Shown one piece after another: positions 45,333 through 54,230 of a stretch of 64,000 bases of DNA. The stretch is from Coriobacteriia bacterium (GTDB lineage: Bacteria > Actinomycetota > Coriobacteriia > WRKU01). Location: the NCBI GenBank assembly GCA_009777935.1, contig WRKU01000001.1:1-64000 (forward strand), given 5' to 3'. Each line of letters opens with the position of its first letter. Position 1 is the stretch's first letter. Position numbers and translations under genes: made by a program. Under the pieces are notes generated by a model. That model searched no databases and was not told the origin of the DNA. It saw only the letters and a program-made list of their open reading frames with translations.

Positions 45333-46016
45333 CTAGAGTTCCAGCGTTTCTTTTTGCAACGTGACGAGCGCTTCGATTTCGACACGTGCACTGTCGAGCA
45401 TCGCCTGCAGTTGCTCGGCGCTAAAGGGATGTCCTTCGGCTGTACCCTGCACCTCGATAAAGCGCCCCGCATCGTCCATCACAACGTTCATGTCGACCTC
45501 GGCACGTACGTCCTGGCTGAAATCGAGATCGGCGACAACCTCGCCATCGACGATGCCGACGCTCACCGCTGCAACCTGTCCTGAAAGTGGTAACGTGCGA
45601 ATCTTGGCCGCCGTCTTCCAAAAACGAAGCGCATCGACGAGCGCCACGTACGCGCCGGTAATCGCGGCCGTGCGTGTTCCGCCGTCGGCGACGATAACGT
45701 CGCAGTCAAGCGTCACGGTGACCTCACCGCCCAGTTCACCGAGGTCAACGATACTGCGCAGACTCCGTCCGATGAGGCGTTCGATCTCGCTTGTGCGTCC
45801 CTTCGCACCGCGACGCTCGCGCGGGGTACGGCCACGGGTCGAGCCGGGAAGCATCGCGTACTCGGCCGTTACCCAACCTTTGCCGGTGCCACGCAGCCAA
45901 CCGGGTACGTCCTCAGCGATCGTCGCCACACACAGCACGCGCGTGTTTCCGAACGCGACCTCGCAGCTGCCGGGTGCGTGCGAAAGCACATTGCGCATGA
46001 GGGTAACTTCTCTCAT
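45333..46016 (-). CDS. rph: Ribonuclease PH, short N-terminus
   Basis: 227 residues. Motifs: GKGWVTAEYAMLPGSTRGRTPRER, EIERLIGRSLRSIVDL, LDCDVIVADGGTRTA and MNVVMDDAGRFIEVQGTAEG. It trims tRNA 3' ends with phosphate. The protein begins MREVTLMRN, so the usual 10-12 leading residues with the (D)GR motif are absent, and the upstream frame has no start codon. The ATG overlaps the murI stop by 4 bp. Confidence 0.92.
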   Translation of the reverse strand: MREVTLMRNVLSHAPGSCEVAFGNTRVLCVATIAEDVPGWLRGTGKGWVTAEYAMLPGSTRGRTPRERRGAKGRTSEIERLIGRSLRSIVDLGELGGEVTVTLDCDVIVADGGTRTAAITGAYVALVDALRFWKTAAKIRTLPLSGQVAAVSVGIVDGEVVADLDFSQDVRAEVDMNVVMDDAGRFIEVQGTAEGHPFSAEQLQAMLDSARVEIEALVTLQKETLEL

Positions 46017-46894
46017 AGTGTGTCCTCTCCGTCGGCCTTTCCGTCGACCGCTTCGCCAAACTTCTTTAGTGCTGCGATATCGATCGTCTCGACTTCGCCG
46101 AGCGATGTGCCAAAGACGCGTGCGCCGAGCTCGGCAAAGCGTTCGGGGTTGCTCGTCGTCATAAAAGTATATGAGATCGGGTCTTGACCGCCCTCATTTT
46201 CCAATAACGCAGTCACTTCCCTTGCAGTTTCCTCCGCACTGGACACCAACACCACCTGCTCGCCCATTATCGTGCTAAGCGGCTGCATAAGCAGCGGGTA
46301 GTGTGTGCAGCCCAGTACGAGCGTATCGACCCCGTTGCGCTTGAGTACATCCAGATAGTTGCCGTCTCTCGAACCACGCGAGAGAATCGCGCGGCGTAAG
46401 AACTCCTCGTGATAGCCCTCCTCAAGCGTAAGCCCCTCCTCGACGTCTTCGACGTATTCGGGCGTCGCAACGCTGATGACGGTGCAGTCAGCGTCGAGGG
46501 CGCGGACAGCGTCACTATAGGAGCCGCTCTCGATAGTACCAATCGTACCGATGACCCCAATCTTTCGGTTGCGTGTCACCTGTACTGCGGCACGTGCACC
46601 CGGCTCAATAACCCCGATGACCGGCACGTCGAACTCACGCTGTGCCAGCTCAAGGCCGGCCGCCGTAGCGGTATTGCATGCAATAACGATGAGTTTTACG
46701 CCGCGCGATTGCAGGTAGCCGCCAATTTCGCGCACATAGCGCTGTACCTCATCGAACGTACGTGGCCCGTACGGACAGCGCGCGGTATCGCCCAGATAGA
46801 TGAGCGATTCATGCGGAAGTGCAGCTGCGATCTCACGCGCCACGGTCAGCCCGCCAAGGCCGCTATCGAATATCCCTATCGGAGCATCGCTCAT
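46013..46894 (-). CDS. murI: Glutamate racemase
   Basis: 293 residues from ATG 46894. Landmarks: IGIFDSGLGGLTVAREI, VIACNTATAAG (first catalytic Cys) and LVLGCTHYPLL (second Cys). It supplies D-glutamate for peptidoglycan. A longer frame to 46951 overlaps the upstream gene and lacks family similarity. Confidence 0.94.
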   Translation of the reverse strand: MSDAPIGIFDSGLGGLTVAREIAAALPHESLIYLGDTARCPYGPRTFDEVQRYVREIGGYLQSRGVKLIVIACNTATAAGLELAQREFDVPVIGVIEPGARAAVQVTRNRKIGVIGTIGTIESGSYSDAVRALDADCTVISVATPEYVEDVEEGLTLEEGYHEEFLRRAILSRGSRDGNYLDVLKRNGVDTLVLGCTHYPLLMQPLSTIMGEQVVLVSSAEETAREVTALLENEGGQDPISYTFMTTSNPERFAELGARVFGTSLGEVETIDIAALKKFGEAVDGKADGEDTL

Positions 46895-46907
46895 CGTCGT
46901 GCGTCCT

Positions 46908-47657
46908 CTAACACAGAGCAATCTGATGAAGCGCTTCGAGATAGTGTTCAAGCTGGCGTTTCGTCGTCATACCGCCGTCGTCGCACACGATAAAGTTCGG
47001 GCGGCGTGCGAGGATGGCAATCTGCCGACACGTCTCGCTGGGGAGTTTACCTGCCTCAAGCGATTCGGCCGTGACCCCACCGCACGCCGTCAACCCTGAG
47101 GCACGCGCTTTATCGGCGAGCGAACTCACCGAAGACTGCGGCACACTCGCAAAGTGAACGGCCTCAAAACCGGCCATGGCGACAGCAGGATAGAGCGTCG
47201 AGATATCGCCATCAGAATGAAAGCCCCACGCAACGTTAAACTCATCGCGCGAAAACGGCAGATCATTGTGGACAGCCGTAATCATCTTGGCGTAGACCGT
47301 CATCAAGGCATCACGTACGATATCTTCGGCAACGACCCATCCAATCGAAGTCGATACATCATCGGCAATGATAATGTGGGTCGTCTGCCCGCCTCGCTTG
47401 CCGAGCTGACCGGCAGCGATATAGGTTTCGTTCATCTCGCGCATCATCGCTTCGCCATATGGGTTGATATATTTCATGAATGCGGACGGGGTCGTAACGA
47501 GTCGCATCGCTTCGGTAAAGCCCTTTTTGGCGCACAGGCGCGACCAGAGCCCATCTATCTTGATGAGCATCGTCACCTCACCGAGCGGAACCGAGGTAAC
47601 CTCAACGCCCTGTTTCTCGGCGATTTCGGCCGCAGCCCATGAAAGCGCAAACTGCAT
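46908..47657 (-). CDS. URO-D/MtaA-like TIM-barrel protein
   Basis: 249 residues, shorter than the 330-360 of true uroporphyrinogen decarboxylase. The FNVAWGFHSDGDISTLYPAV block, the AGFEAVHFA strand and the C-terminal GGVTAESLEAGKLPSETCRQ helix fit URO-D-like methyltransferase folds. Catalytic residues of heme synthesis are not evident and no heme genes are nearby, so methyl transfer or another role is likelier. It sits 3 bp after ppk2, on the same strand. Confidence 0.5.
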   Translation of the reverse strand: MQFALSWAAAEIAEKQGVEVTSVPLGEVTMLIKIDGLWSRLCAKKGFTEAMRLVTTPSAFMKYINPYGEAMMREMNETYIAAGQLGKRGGQTTHIIIADDVSTSIGWVVAEDIVRDALMTVYAKMITAVHNDLPFSRDEFNVAWGFHSDGDISTLYPAVAMAGFEAVHFASVPQSSVSSLADKARASGLTACGGVTAESLEAGKLPSETCRQIAILARRPNFIVCDDGGMTTKRQLEHYLEALHQIALC

Positions 47658-47660
47658 CGC

Positions 47661-48557
47661 CTATGCTCCCTCGGCGTCAGCAGCGATCTCCTTGCCGCAC
47701 TCGCTCATCAGCAGACGGCGATAGGCAGTGAGTCGATCGATATCCTCGACATCGAGCACGGGAAATTGCGGATTAAGTTCCTCGATGCGATCACGGATAA
47801 TCTGGCTTATCGCGGCACGTGCAAACCACTTGGTGTCGGCCGGGATAACGTACCAGGGCGACTCGGGCGTCGCTGTCGCGTTGAGAGCATCCTCGTACGC
47901 ACACTGATAATCGTCCCATCGCTCACGCTCAGCGATATCATCGCTTTCAAACTTCCAGTTTTTGTAGGGGTCATCGATACGGCTCAGAAGACGCTTTGCC
48001 TGCTCTTTTTTGCTGATATGGAGCATGAACTTCAGGACAACGATACCGTTTTCCCACAGATAGCGCTCGTAGTCGCAAATCTGACGATAGCGGCGCTCGA
48101 TAGTATCCGGCCCCTTACAGCGGTCGAGAATCGTGAGCTCCTCATAGAGCCGATGTACCCGCACAATGAGCACGTCCTCATAGTGTGAGCGGTTAAAGAC
48201 CGTGATGTAACCGCGTTGCGGCATGTGACGATGAAGGCGCCAGAGATAGTCGTGCGCAAGCTCCTCATGCGTCGGACGCTTGAACGAGACAACGTTGAGA
48301 CCTGATTGGCTGACCTGCGAAAACACCGTACGAATCGCACCATCTTTACCGCTCGCGTCCATACCTTGAAAGAGAACGAGCACACCGGCGCGCCCATCGG
48401 CGTTCAGGCGCGACTGATGCTCAGCGATGGCGGCGGCGTTGCTCTGCAGAAACTCGATGCCGTCCTGCCGGTCTCTGAACTGCTTATCGCGTGTCGTCGG
48501 ATGCACAGCAAGGTCGAAGTGCGTTGAGCCATCGACGATAAATTTTGTCGTCTTCAC
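47661..48557 (-). CDS. Polyphosphate kinase 2 family protein
   Basis: 298 residues from GTG 48557 (AAGG 6 nt upstream). Walker A LFQGMDASGKDGA, the SFKRPTHEELAHDYLWR lid and FNRSHYEDVL are PPK2 landmarks. PPK2 enzymes phosphorylate AMP, ADP or GDP with polyphosphate; the class cannot be fixed by eye. The start overlaps the preceding membrane gene by 4 bp (GTGA). Confidence 0.92.
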   Translation of the reverse strand: MKTTKFIVDGSTHFDLAVHPTTRDKQFRDRQDGIEFLQSNAAAIAEHQSRLNADGRAGVLVLFQGMDASGKDGAIRTVFSQVSQSGLNVVSFKRPTHEELAHDYLWRLHRHMPQRGYITVFNRSHYEDVLIVRVHRLYEELTILDRCKGPDTIERRYRQICDYERYLWENGIVVLKFMLHISKKEQAKRLLSRIDDPYKNWKFESDDIAERERWDDYQCAYEDALNATATPESPWYVIPADTKWFARAAISQIIRDRIEELNPQFPVLDVEDIDRLTAYRRLLMSECGKEIAADAEGA

Positions 48558-49276
48558 GATACCTTCTCTCGTTTGATACGGAAATGGTCGAGCCAATCCT
48601 TTTGGTACTTCAGAGACAGATAACCAATCAATGAAATGGTACCGGCTCCGATCGTATCGACGATTACATCCTTCATAGTGTCAAAAAGTGCCGCCTGGCC
48701 AACGAGAGCCTCGCCGGTCTCAAGCGCGTATTTCTGCATATTGGTGCCAAAAAGATAGTCTGCCGCGAACTCGTATATCTCCCAAATTGCACCAAGCGTC
48801 ACCGCGAAGCAAAACGCAAAAAGAGCAACGAACGCGGGACTCAGCGAGACGAGCGAAGACCTTGAGTCGTTAAGGAGGCTGATAATCGAAAAGCCCAATG
48901 CCCCCAAGGCTGCTCCGCTAAAGGTATGCAGGAGCGTATCCCAGTACGGCACGTGATAGTAGAAGGACCTAACCTCACCCAGAAATATGGCGCAAAAGAG
49001 AAAGACTGCGTACATGACGAGCATGACCGATGGTATGTCGAGGCGAACTTTGCGCTTCAGAAATCTCAGGAGTGCTATGGCAAAAACGCCTACGATACAT
49101 TGCAGAAGCATGAGAACGTAGTCGCCTTTGACCCGCACGGTTACGTCTCCGGCTGGTGCTATTGTTGGCGCAAAGTACATCCGGATTAGGATGAAGACGA
49201 TTGAGACGATAAACGTGAATAACACAAACCAGAGTACGTTCTTAGTGGTGAATATCTTTTTCGCCGTCAGTTTCAT
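48554..49276 (-). CDS. Membrane protein, six helices, upstream of PPK2
   Basis: 240 residues from ATG 49276. Helices near 14-33, 53-70, 76-95, 110-132, 140-165 and 205-222; conserved VPYWDTLLHTFSGAALGALG and GAIWEIYEFAADY give an acidic and His motif in the membrane. This resembles the DUF2238-like/YjdF family of bacterial membrane proteins. Leaderless promoter: TACAAT ends 6 nt before the ATG. Confidence 0.65.
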   Translation of the reverse strand: MKLTAKKIFTTKNVLWFVLFTFIVSIVFILIRMYFAPTIAPAGDVTVRVKGDYVLMLLQCIVGVFAIALLRFLKRKVRLDIPSVMLVMYAVFLFCAIFLGEVRSFYYHVPYWDTLLHTFSGAALGALGFSIISLLNDSRSSLVSLSPAFVALFAFCFAVTLGAIWEIYEFAADYLFGTNMQKYALETGEALVGQAALFDTMKDVIVDTIGAGTISLIGYLSLKYQKDWLDHFRIKREKVS

Positions 49277-49282
49277 GGATTC

Positions 49283-49291
49283 ATTGTAACA
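49283..49291 (-). promoter_or_regulatory. Extended -10, leaderless configuration
   Basis: TGT-TACAAT, then GAATCC, then ATG 49276 on the minus strand. Confidence 0.6.
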
Positions 49292-49345
49292 AAGCTGAAC
49301 GCTCGTGGCGGCACGGTTGTCTATCGGTGGTCGCACTACATGAAA

Positions 49346-49369
49346 AGGCGCGCCCCTGAGAGCGCGCCT
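49346..49369 (-). terminator. Terminator downstream of tmRNA
   Basis: AGGCGCGC-TCTCAGGG-GCGCGCCT hairpin with TTTT after it on the minus strand. It lies about 140 bp past the tmRNA end, so the duplicated segment is transcribed as a trailer. Confidence 0.75.
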
Positions 49370-49380
49370 CGTTGCGTTTC

Positions 49381-49401
49381 TGGTGGAGGTGGCGGGAATC
49401 G
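49381..49401. repeat. Duplicated tmRNA 3' end (att-like direct repeat)
   Basis: 21 bp identical to 49512-49532, the 3' end of ssrA including CCA. Between the copies lie 110 bp with a tRNA T-arm-like segment (GGGTTCGATTCCCC near 49483-49496) inside a GCCCTC/GAGGGC stem. ssrA ends are common integration sites, so this looks like the scar of a lost element. Confidence 0.75.
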
Positions 49402-49511
49402 CAAATCCGCCTATGGCGTCTTTGAGACCTCGCTACGCTCGGACCAAACAGCTCCCCTAGGTCGCTATTTGCCCTCCCGGGTTCGATTCCCCGAGAGGGC
49501 TTCAATGCATT

Positions 49512-49866
49512 TGGTGGAGGTGGCGGGAATCGAACCCGCGTCCAAAACGCATTCTTAACCGGTTTCTCCAAGCTCAGTCATTTGAAAAGTCTCGGCTATG
49601 TAGGCGTGCAAATGACAACGAGCCTACATGCCATGGCGGTTCAATCTTAACTCCTGCTATACCGCCCACGTGCAGAAGAGCATCCTCCATTGTGGCGTCG
49701 TGCCGGCGCGGGAGGCGCGCCCCGGGTTGACGTCGCGGGGTTTAAGCCGCGAGAGCAAAACTTTCTTCGCCAGTTAAGGGAAGGTTACCCCTGTTTAGCC
49801 AGGCGAGGAGACCTGGGCTTGCTTATCCGATTTCGAACATCGTCCCGTCGAAACCTGGTCACCCCC
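49512..49866 (-). ncRNA. ssrA: Transfer-messenger RNA
   Basis: 355 nt. The 5' end GGGGGTGACCAGGTTTCGAC pairs with the 3' CACCTCC before ACCA (7 bp, one G-U). The TTCGATTCC T arm is near the 3' end. An internal reading frame ends with codons for ESFALAA and TAA (about 49733-49755), the usual ALAA-type degradation tag, with GNLPLTGE likely before it. It rescues stalled ribosomes. Confidence 0.93.
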
Positions 49867-49905
49867 AGAAAGGGTGGTCATCCGTCCACCAACGGACAAC
49901 ACTTC

Positions 49906-49914
49906 ATTATAGCA
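49906..49914 (-). promoter_or_regulatory. tmRNA promoter, extended -10
   Basis: TGC-TATAAT on the minus strand, 40 bp before the mature 5' end. No convincing -35. Confidence 0.55.
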
Positions 49915-49924
49915 TGTTTTGTGC

Positions 49925-50209
49925 CTAGTTATCACTCTGGTATCGGCGCGAAAGGTCAAGGAGTGTCGTAAAAAAGTCTGCGCGATAGGCGGCGAAATCG
50001 TTGGAATCGTCGTGTGCGACACCGTCAGCGGTCCCTACGCGTTCGAGTATCGCACGTTCGCGTGCCTCATCAAAGATAGGCTCCCCGGTCGCGGCCTTAT
50101 ATGCGGCAACCCGAGCAACGAGTGCCATACGTCGATCGAACAGCTCAGCAAGCTCGGTATCGACAGCGTCGATCTCATCACGTAGGCGCGTAAGGTTATC
50201 GCTTGTCAT
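49925..50209 (-). CDS. Chorismate mutase (AroQ type)
   Basis: 94 residues from ATG 50209, all helical. The AroQ pattern LRDEIDAVDTELAELFDRRMALVARVAAYKA shows the Arg, Lys and Glu positions of the active site. It converts chorismate to prephenate for the TyrA upstream in the same operon. It overlaps aroC by 4 bp. A longer frame lies inside aroC. Confidence 0.88.
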   Translation of the reverse strand: MTSDNLTRLRDEIDAVDTELAELFDRRMALVARVAAYKAATGEPIFDEARERAILERVGTADGVAHDDSNDFAAYRADFFTTLLDLSRRYQSDN

Positions 50210-51246
50210 CGCACTCCCCCTTCGATACCACGTACGCTCTCTTCGGCATTCAGCAAATTCAGCAGGCCGACGGCAACAGCCGCTTCGGCGACCGGCACGC
50301 CACGTACTGCGATGCAAGGATCGTGGCGTCCCTTGATAGCCAGCGTCTCTGTGACGCCGGTCTCAACGTTGAGCGTCTGCTGGCCGCGTGCAATAGAGGC
50401 CGTCGGCTTAAACGCAATACGTACGACAAGCGCCTCACCGGTCGTCATGCCACCGATGACTCCCCCGGCATGGTTCGTCGCCGGCACCACACGGCCGTCT
50501 TCGTCGAGCTTCCACGGATCATTATGCTCGCTGCCGCGCATGCGTGCCGCTGCAAACCCCTCGCCGAACTCGACACCACGCACGCCCGGAATCGCAAAGA
50601 GGAGCGATGCGAGCACCGGCTCAACACCGCCATAGGGATGCTCGCCCACCCCCGGCGGGAGTCCGGTCGCCGCCACCTCGACGATGCCTCCGACGCTGTC
50701 ACCCTCATCACGCGTTTGTTCAATCGCCGCGTAGGGCGCCTCAGCGTTGCCGCCTGCTTCGACAAGCCGCCCACATACCGCCACGCCGCGTGCACGCAGA
50801 ATCTGCATACAGACCGCGCCGGCAAAGCAGAGCGGCAACGTCAGGCGTGCGGAAAACCGCCCGCCCCCAGCGATGTCATGCTCGTCACCGTATTTCTGAC
50901 GAGCAAGATAGTCCACGTGTGACGGACGCGGCAGCACCGCAAACTGCTCGTAGTCGGTGCCACGTGTATCGGCGTTGGTGAAGGTAGCGGTCAGCGGCTC
51001 GCCGGTCGTCACACCATCGACGACGCCGGAACGAATCTGTGGCTCATCGGTCTCGATACGTGCCGTGACGAGCCGGTCAATACCGCCCGGTCTACGTCGA
51101 GTCAATAACTCATCTATGGCGTCGTAATCCAGCGTTATGCCCGACGGCAGGTTCTCAATCGTGACACCAATCTCAGGGTCATGCGACTGCCCGAATATCG
51201 TCACACGAGGAGACGTGCCAAAACTATGTGGACTGCTCGAACTCAA
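50206..51246 (-). CDS. aroC: Chorismate synthase
   Basis: 346 residues from TTG 51246 (GGAGG 5 nt upstream); ATG 51273 would give 355 residues but has no ribosome-binding site and overlaps aroA by 50 bp. Landmarks: FGTSPRVTIFGQSH, RRRPGGI, GGGRFSARLTLPLCFAG and GGVIGGMTTGEALV. It contains the GRFSARLT variant of the FMN site. It makes chorismate from EPSP. Confidence 0.92.
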   Translation of the reverse strand: MSSSSPHSFGTSPRVTIFGQSHDPEIGVTIENLPSGITLDYDAIDELLTRRRPGGIDRLVTARIETDEPQIRSGVVDGVTTGEPLTATFTNADTRGTDYEQFAVLPRPSHVDYLARQKYGDEHDIAGGGRFSARLTLPLCFAGAVCMQILRARGVAVCGRLVEAGGNAEAPYAAIEQTRDEGDSVGGIVEVAATGLPPGVGEHPYGGVEPVLASLLFAIPGVRGVEFGEGFAAARMRGSEHNDPWKLDEDGRVVPATNHAGGVIGGMTTGEALVVRIAFKPTASIARGQQTLNVETGVTETLAIKGRHDPCIAVRGVPVAEAAVAVGLLNLLNAEESVRGIEGGVR

Positions 51247-52276
51247 CACACCCTCCCAACCGTATGAACTCATCGAAAAACGTCGGATACGACTTCGTAA
51301 CGGCCTCGGCGTCGGTAATCGTAACCGTATCTTGCGCATAGCAGCTTGCGACGGCCGCCGCCATCACGATACGATGGTCGCCGCAGCCTTCAACGGTACC
51401 GTCATTCAACACACCACCACGGCCGACAACGATGAGCTGCTCCTCACCGTCTGCGCCCACCGACAGATGTGTCTCGACGCCGAATGTCGTAAGCATCTGC
51501 ATAATACCGGCAACGCGATCACTCTCCTTGAAGCGCAGCCGCTCGATACCGGTGAAGGTGACGGCGCGCTCTCCGATGGCCGCCTGCACGGCAAGGCTCG
51601 GCGTCAGGTCGGGGGTATGGCGCACGTCGACGGTATCGGGAAGCTCGCTCTGTGCCATGTCGTCGGGCCACAGCAGCGCGTTCGACCAGTCGGCTTCGCA
51701 GGTCACCGTTCCCGGCGAGCGATAGCGCTGCCCACCGGGCACGCGGTAGACGCCCGGCGCAACTTCCGTGCTCACGACACCAAACTCCCGCAGCACCGCG
51801 CGCGTCATCTCGACATAGCCGCGCGACTCAAGCTCGCCCTCAACGATAATCGTGCTCTCACCTTCAAGAAGCGGCAGAGCATACAGGAGCCCCGACACAT
51901 ACTGCGAGCTCACCGTGCTCGGTACCCGAAATTCACCCGCGCGTGCCGTCACCGGCGTGAGATAGTGCTCCATCGGGCGGCGCGCGAGTTGATCGGATAA
52001 CACCAGCTCTACGTCGGGATAGCAAGCCGCCAGTATCGGCTGCAAAATACGTGCGGCCGTTGCGCTATCACCCACCGTCACGGCACGTTCGCCGGCGCGA
52101 ATCGACTCGATGGCTCGACGTGTCACCTCGATATCATCGCATGTGGTCGGCATTTCAATCGTGACCGGCTCATCGCACAAGAGCGAGGCGATCAACACAC
52201 GCTGTGCATACGACTTCGACGTCGGCGCAACGGCGGGCGACCCGCTTAGCGTGCGCGGTTCAATGAGCACGATCAT
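51224..52276 (-). CDS. aroA: EPSP synthase, compact form
   Basis: 350 residues against about 425-450 normally. Landmarks kept: APTSKSYAQRVL, GDSATAARILQPIL, ARRPMEHYL, VSSQYVSGLLYALPLL, HTPDLTPSLAVQA (catalytic Asp), RFKESDRVAGI (Glu) and DHRIVMAAAVA. Missing are roughly 75 residues, mainly before the GDSAT block and before VSSQY. It overlaps tyrA by 4 bp. Confidence 0.85.
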   Translation of the reverse strand: MIVLIEPRTLSGSPAVAPTSKSYAQRVLIASLLCDEPVTIEMPTTCDDIEVTRRAIESIRAGERAVTVGDSATAARILQPILAACYPDVELVLSDQLARRPMEHYLTPVTARAGEFRVPSTVSSQYVSGLLYALPLLEGESTIIVEGELESRGYVEMTRAVLREFGVVSTEVAPGVYRVPGGQRYRSPGTVTCEADWSNALLWPDDMAQSELPDTVDVRHTPDLTPSLAVQAAIGERAVTFTGIERLRFKESDRVAGIMQMLTTFGVETHLSVGADGEEQLIVVGRGGVLNDGTVEGCGDHRIVMAAAVASCYAQDTVTITDAEAVTKSYPTFFDEFIRLGGCVEFEQST

Positions 52277-53190
52277 GAGCCACTCCTGCCGTTGGCGTTG
52301 TCGCTCCCACCGTCGTTACCGTCATCCTCGTCATCGTGCCTACACAGGCTGGCGCGTACGCTCGCATCTTTTGCACATACGCCCGCTTCGAGAAGTTCAC
52401 GCAACACGTCAGCGTCTTCTGCCACCAGCGCCATACGATAGTCGGCAAGATGAGCAACGAGCGCATCGAGATGGCTCACCAGATTGTCTCGATTTGCCAG
52501 AAAAAGTTCGGTCCACATGTCGGCATCGAGCGTCGCCACACGTGTCATATCGTGAAAACTGCCGGCGCTAAAGCCATCGTACTGTATCGCGCGAGGATCC
52601 TTGATGTAGGCATTTGAGACAAGATGCGCAAGTTGCGAGGTAAAGGCTATGACCTCATCGTGATGCTCCGGCGTGGTGACGACAACCTGGCCAAAGCCGA
52701 GCGAACGCATCAGTTCGGCGACACATGTGCTTGCAGCCGGATCGGTATACTCGTCCTCACAGATGATCGCCGATGCCCCCTCAAAGAGCATATCTGACGA
52801 ATGCGCGAACCCACCTTTATGGTATCCCGCCATGGGGTGAAAGCCGACAAACCGGCATCCCGCATCCTCGCACAACGCACCGAGTGTCGCGCATACCTCG
52901 CGCTTGACTCCGGCCACATCCAAGACGAGGCAGTTGTCTCGAATATCATCGATATGTGCGCGCATCCACGCAATCGCATCCTCAGGGCGCAGGGCAAGAA
53001 TCAGGATGTCGCACGCGGCCAACCCCTCGCGTGTAAGTCGATCGTCGATGACGCCCTCAGCTTGAGCAGCAGCCTGAGTCTCGTCACAGATGTCACGCCC
53101 GAGGATGCGTGCATCGGTCCTCGCGCGAATCGTACGGGCAAACGAACCGCCAATCAACCCCAGCCCTACGATGCCAATCGTTTGCGTCAT
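52273..53190 (-). CDS. tyrA: Prephenate dehydrogenase
   Basis: 305 residues. NAD-binding [17 protein letters not shown] at 6-22, [23 protein letters not shown] (substrate His) and [14 protein letters not shown]. It forms hydroxyphenylpyruvate for tyrosine. No ACT domain, so allosteric control by tyrosine is doubtful. It is coupled to both neighbours by 4-bp overlaps. Confidence 0.92.
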   Translation of the reverse strand: MTQTIGIVGLGLIGGSFARTIRARTDARILGRDICDETQAAAQAEGVIDDRLTREGLAACDILILALRPEDAIAWMRAHIDDIRDNCLVLDVAGVKREVCATLGALCEDAGCRFVGFHPMAGYHKGGFAHSSDMLFEGASAIICEDEYTDPAASTCVAELMRSLGFGQVVVTTPEHHDEVIAFTSQLAHLVSNAYIKDPRAIQYDGFSAGSFHDMTRVATLDADMWTELFLANRDNLVSHLDALVAHLADYRMALVAEDADVLRELLEAGVCAKDASVRASLCRHDDEDDGNDGGSDNANGRSGS

Positions 53191-54206
53191 CGCGCCGTCG
53201 TAGTGCCACGGACGATAGGCAGCATCGCGTTAACGGCCTCAGAGAGCTCGGCAAACGCTTCCGGTGTAATCGATTGGGCACCATCACACTGTGCGTTCGG
53301 GGGATCGTTGTGTACCTCCACAATGAGCCCGTCGGCACCCGCTGCAAGTGCTGCGAGCGAGAGCGATCTCACGTAGCGCGCCACGCCGGTTGCGTGGCTC
53401 GGGTCAACGACTATCGGCAAATGAGTAAGCTCTTTGAGCACCGGAATCGCACTCAGATCGAGGGTGTTGCGCGTAGCGGTTTCGAAGGTACGAATACCGC
53501 GTTCACACAAGATAATCTTTTCGTTACCGGCCGCCATGATGTACTCGGCACTCATAAGCAGCTCTTCAATCGTTGCCGAAAGTCCGCGTTTGAGCAATAC
53601 CGGCTTGCCGAGCGCACCGACCTCTTTGAGGAGTGCAAAGTTTTGCATATTGCGTGCACCGATTTGAACGACGTCAACTTCAGAAAATGCCGGCAAATCG
53701 CGTACATCCATCAACTCGGTCACGATGGGCAGGCCGGTCTCGGCACGTGCTTCAAGCAAAATTTCGATGCCCTCCTCGCGCATCCCTTGAAACGCATAGG
53801 GCGAGGTGCGTGGCTTATAGGCCCCACCACGCAACGCGGTGGCGCCAGCGCGCGCAACGTCAGCAGCGATCGAGAGCATCTGCTCACGTGATTCGACGCT
53901 GCACGGCCCGGCTATCAGCGCGAATTCGTCACCGCCAACGGTATGCTCCCCTATCGCAATCACGCTATCGCAGGGATGGAATTTGCGATTCGCCTTCTTG
54001 TATGGCTCTGACACACGCTTAACATCCTCGACGATATCGAGTATACGCAGCGATCCCATATCGACGCGCGACGTGTCCCCCACCAGCCCGAGAACGGTCG
54101 AGGTTTGACCTTCGCTTACGTCAACGTCGAGGCCAAGCGTAACAAGATGCTCACATAAATCGGCACGTTTTTGTGCATCGGCGTTCGGCTTAAGAATAAT
54201 AATCAT
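53187..54206 (-). CDS. aroF: 3-deoxy-7-phosphoheptulonate synthase (type I-beta)
   Basis: 339 residues. A ferredoxin-like N-terminal domain (1-70, [20 protein letters not shown]) characteristic of the Thermotoga/Bacillus type precedes the TIM barrel: [52 protein letters not shown] and VDPSHATG. It starts aromatic biosynthesis and is the first gene of this operon. Confidence 0.93.
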   Translation of the reverse strand: MIIILKPNADAQKRADLCEHLVTLGLDVDVSEGQTSTVLGLVGDTSRVDMGSLRILDIVEDVKRVSEPYKKANRKFHPCDSVIAIGEHTVGGDEFALIAGPCSVESREQMLSIAADVARAGATALRGGAYKPRTSPYAFQGMREEGIEILLEARAETGLPIVTELMDVRDLPAFSEVDVVQIGARNMQNFALLKEVGALGKPVLLKRGLSATIEELLMSAEYIMAAGNEKIILCERGIRTFETATRNTLDLSAIPVLKELTHLPIVVDPSHATGVARYVRSLSLAALAAGADGLIVEVHNDPPNAQCDGAQSITPEAFAELSEAVNAMLPIVRGTTTAR

Positions 54207-54230
54207 GGCAGCTACTTCTCGTTTCTCCGG

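Noticed and set aside
49340-49558. Plus-strand frame over the tmRNA end
   Set aside because: It contains VEVAGIEPASKTHS, the typical antisense-tmRNA artefact.
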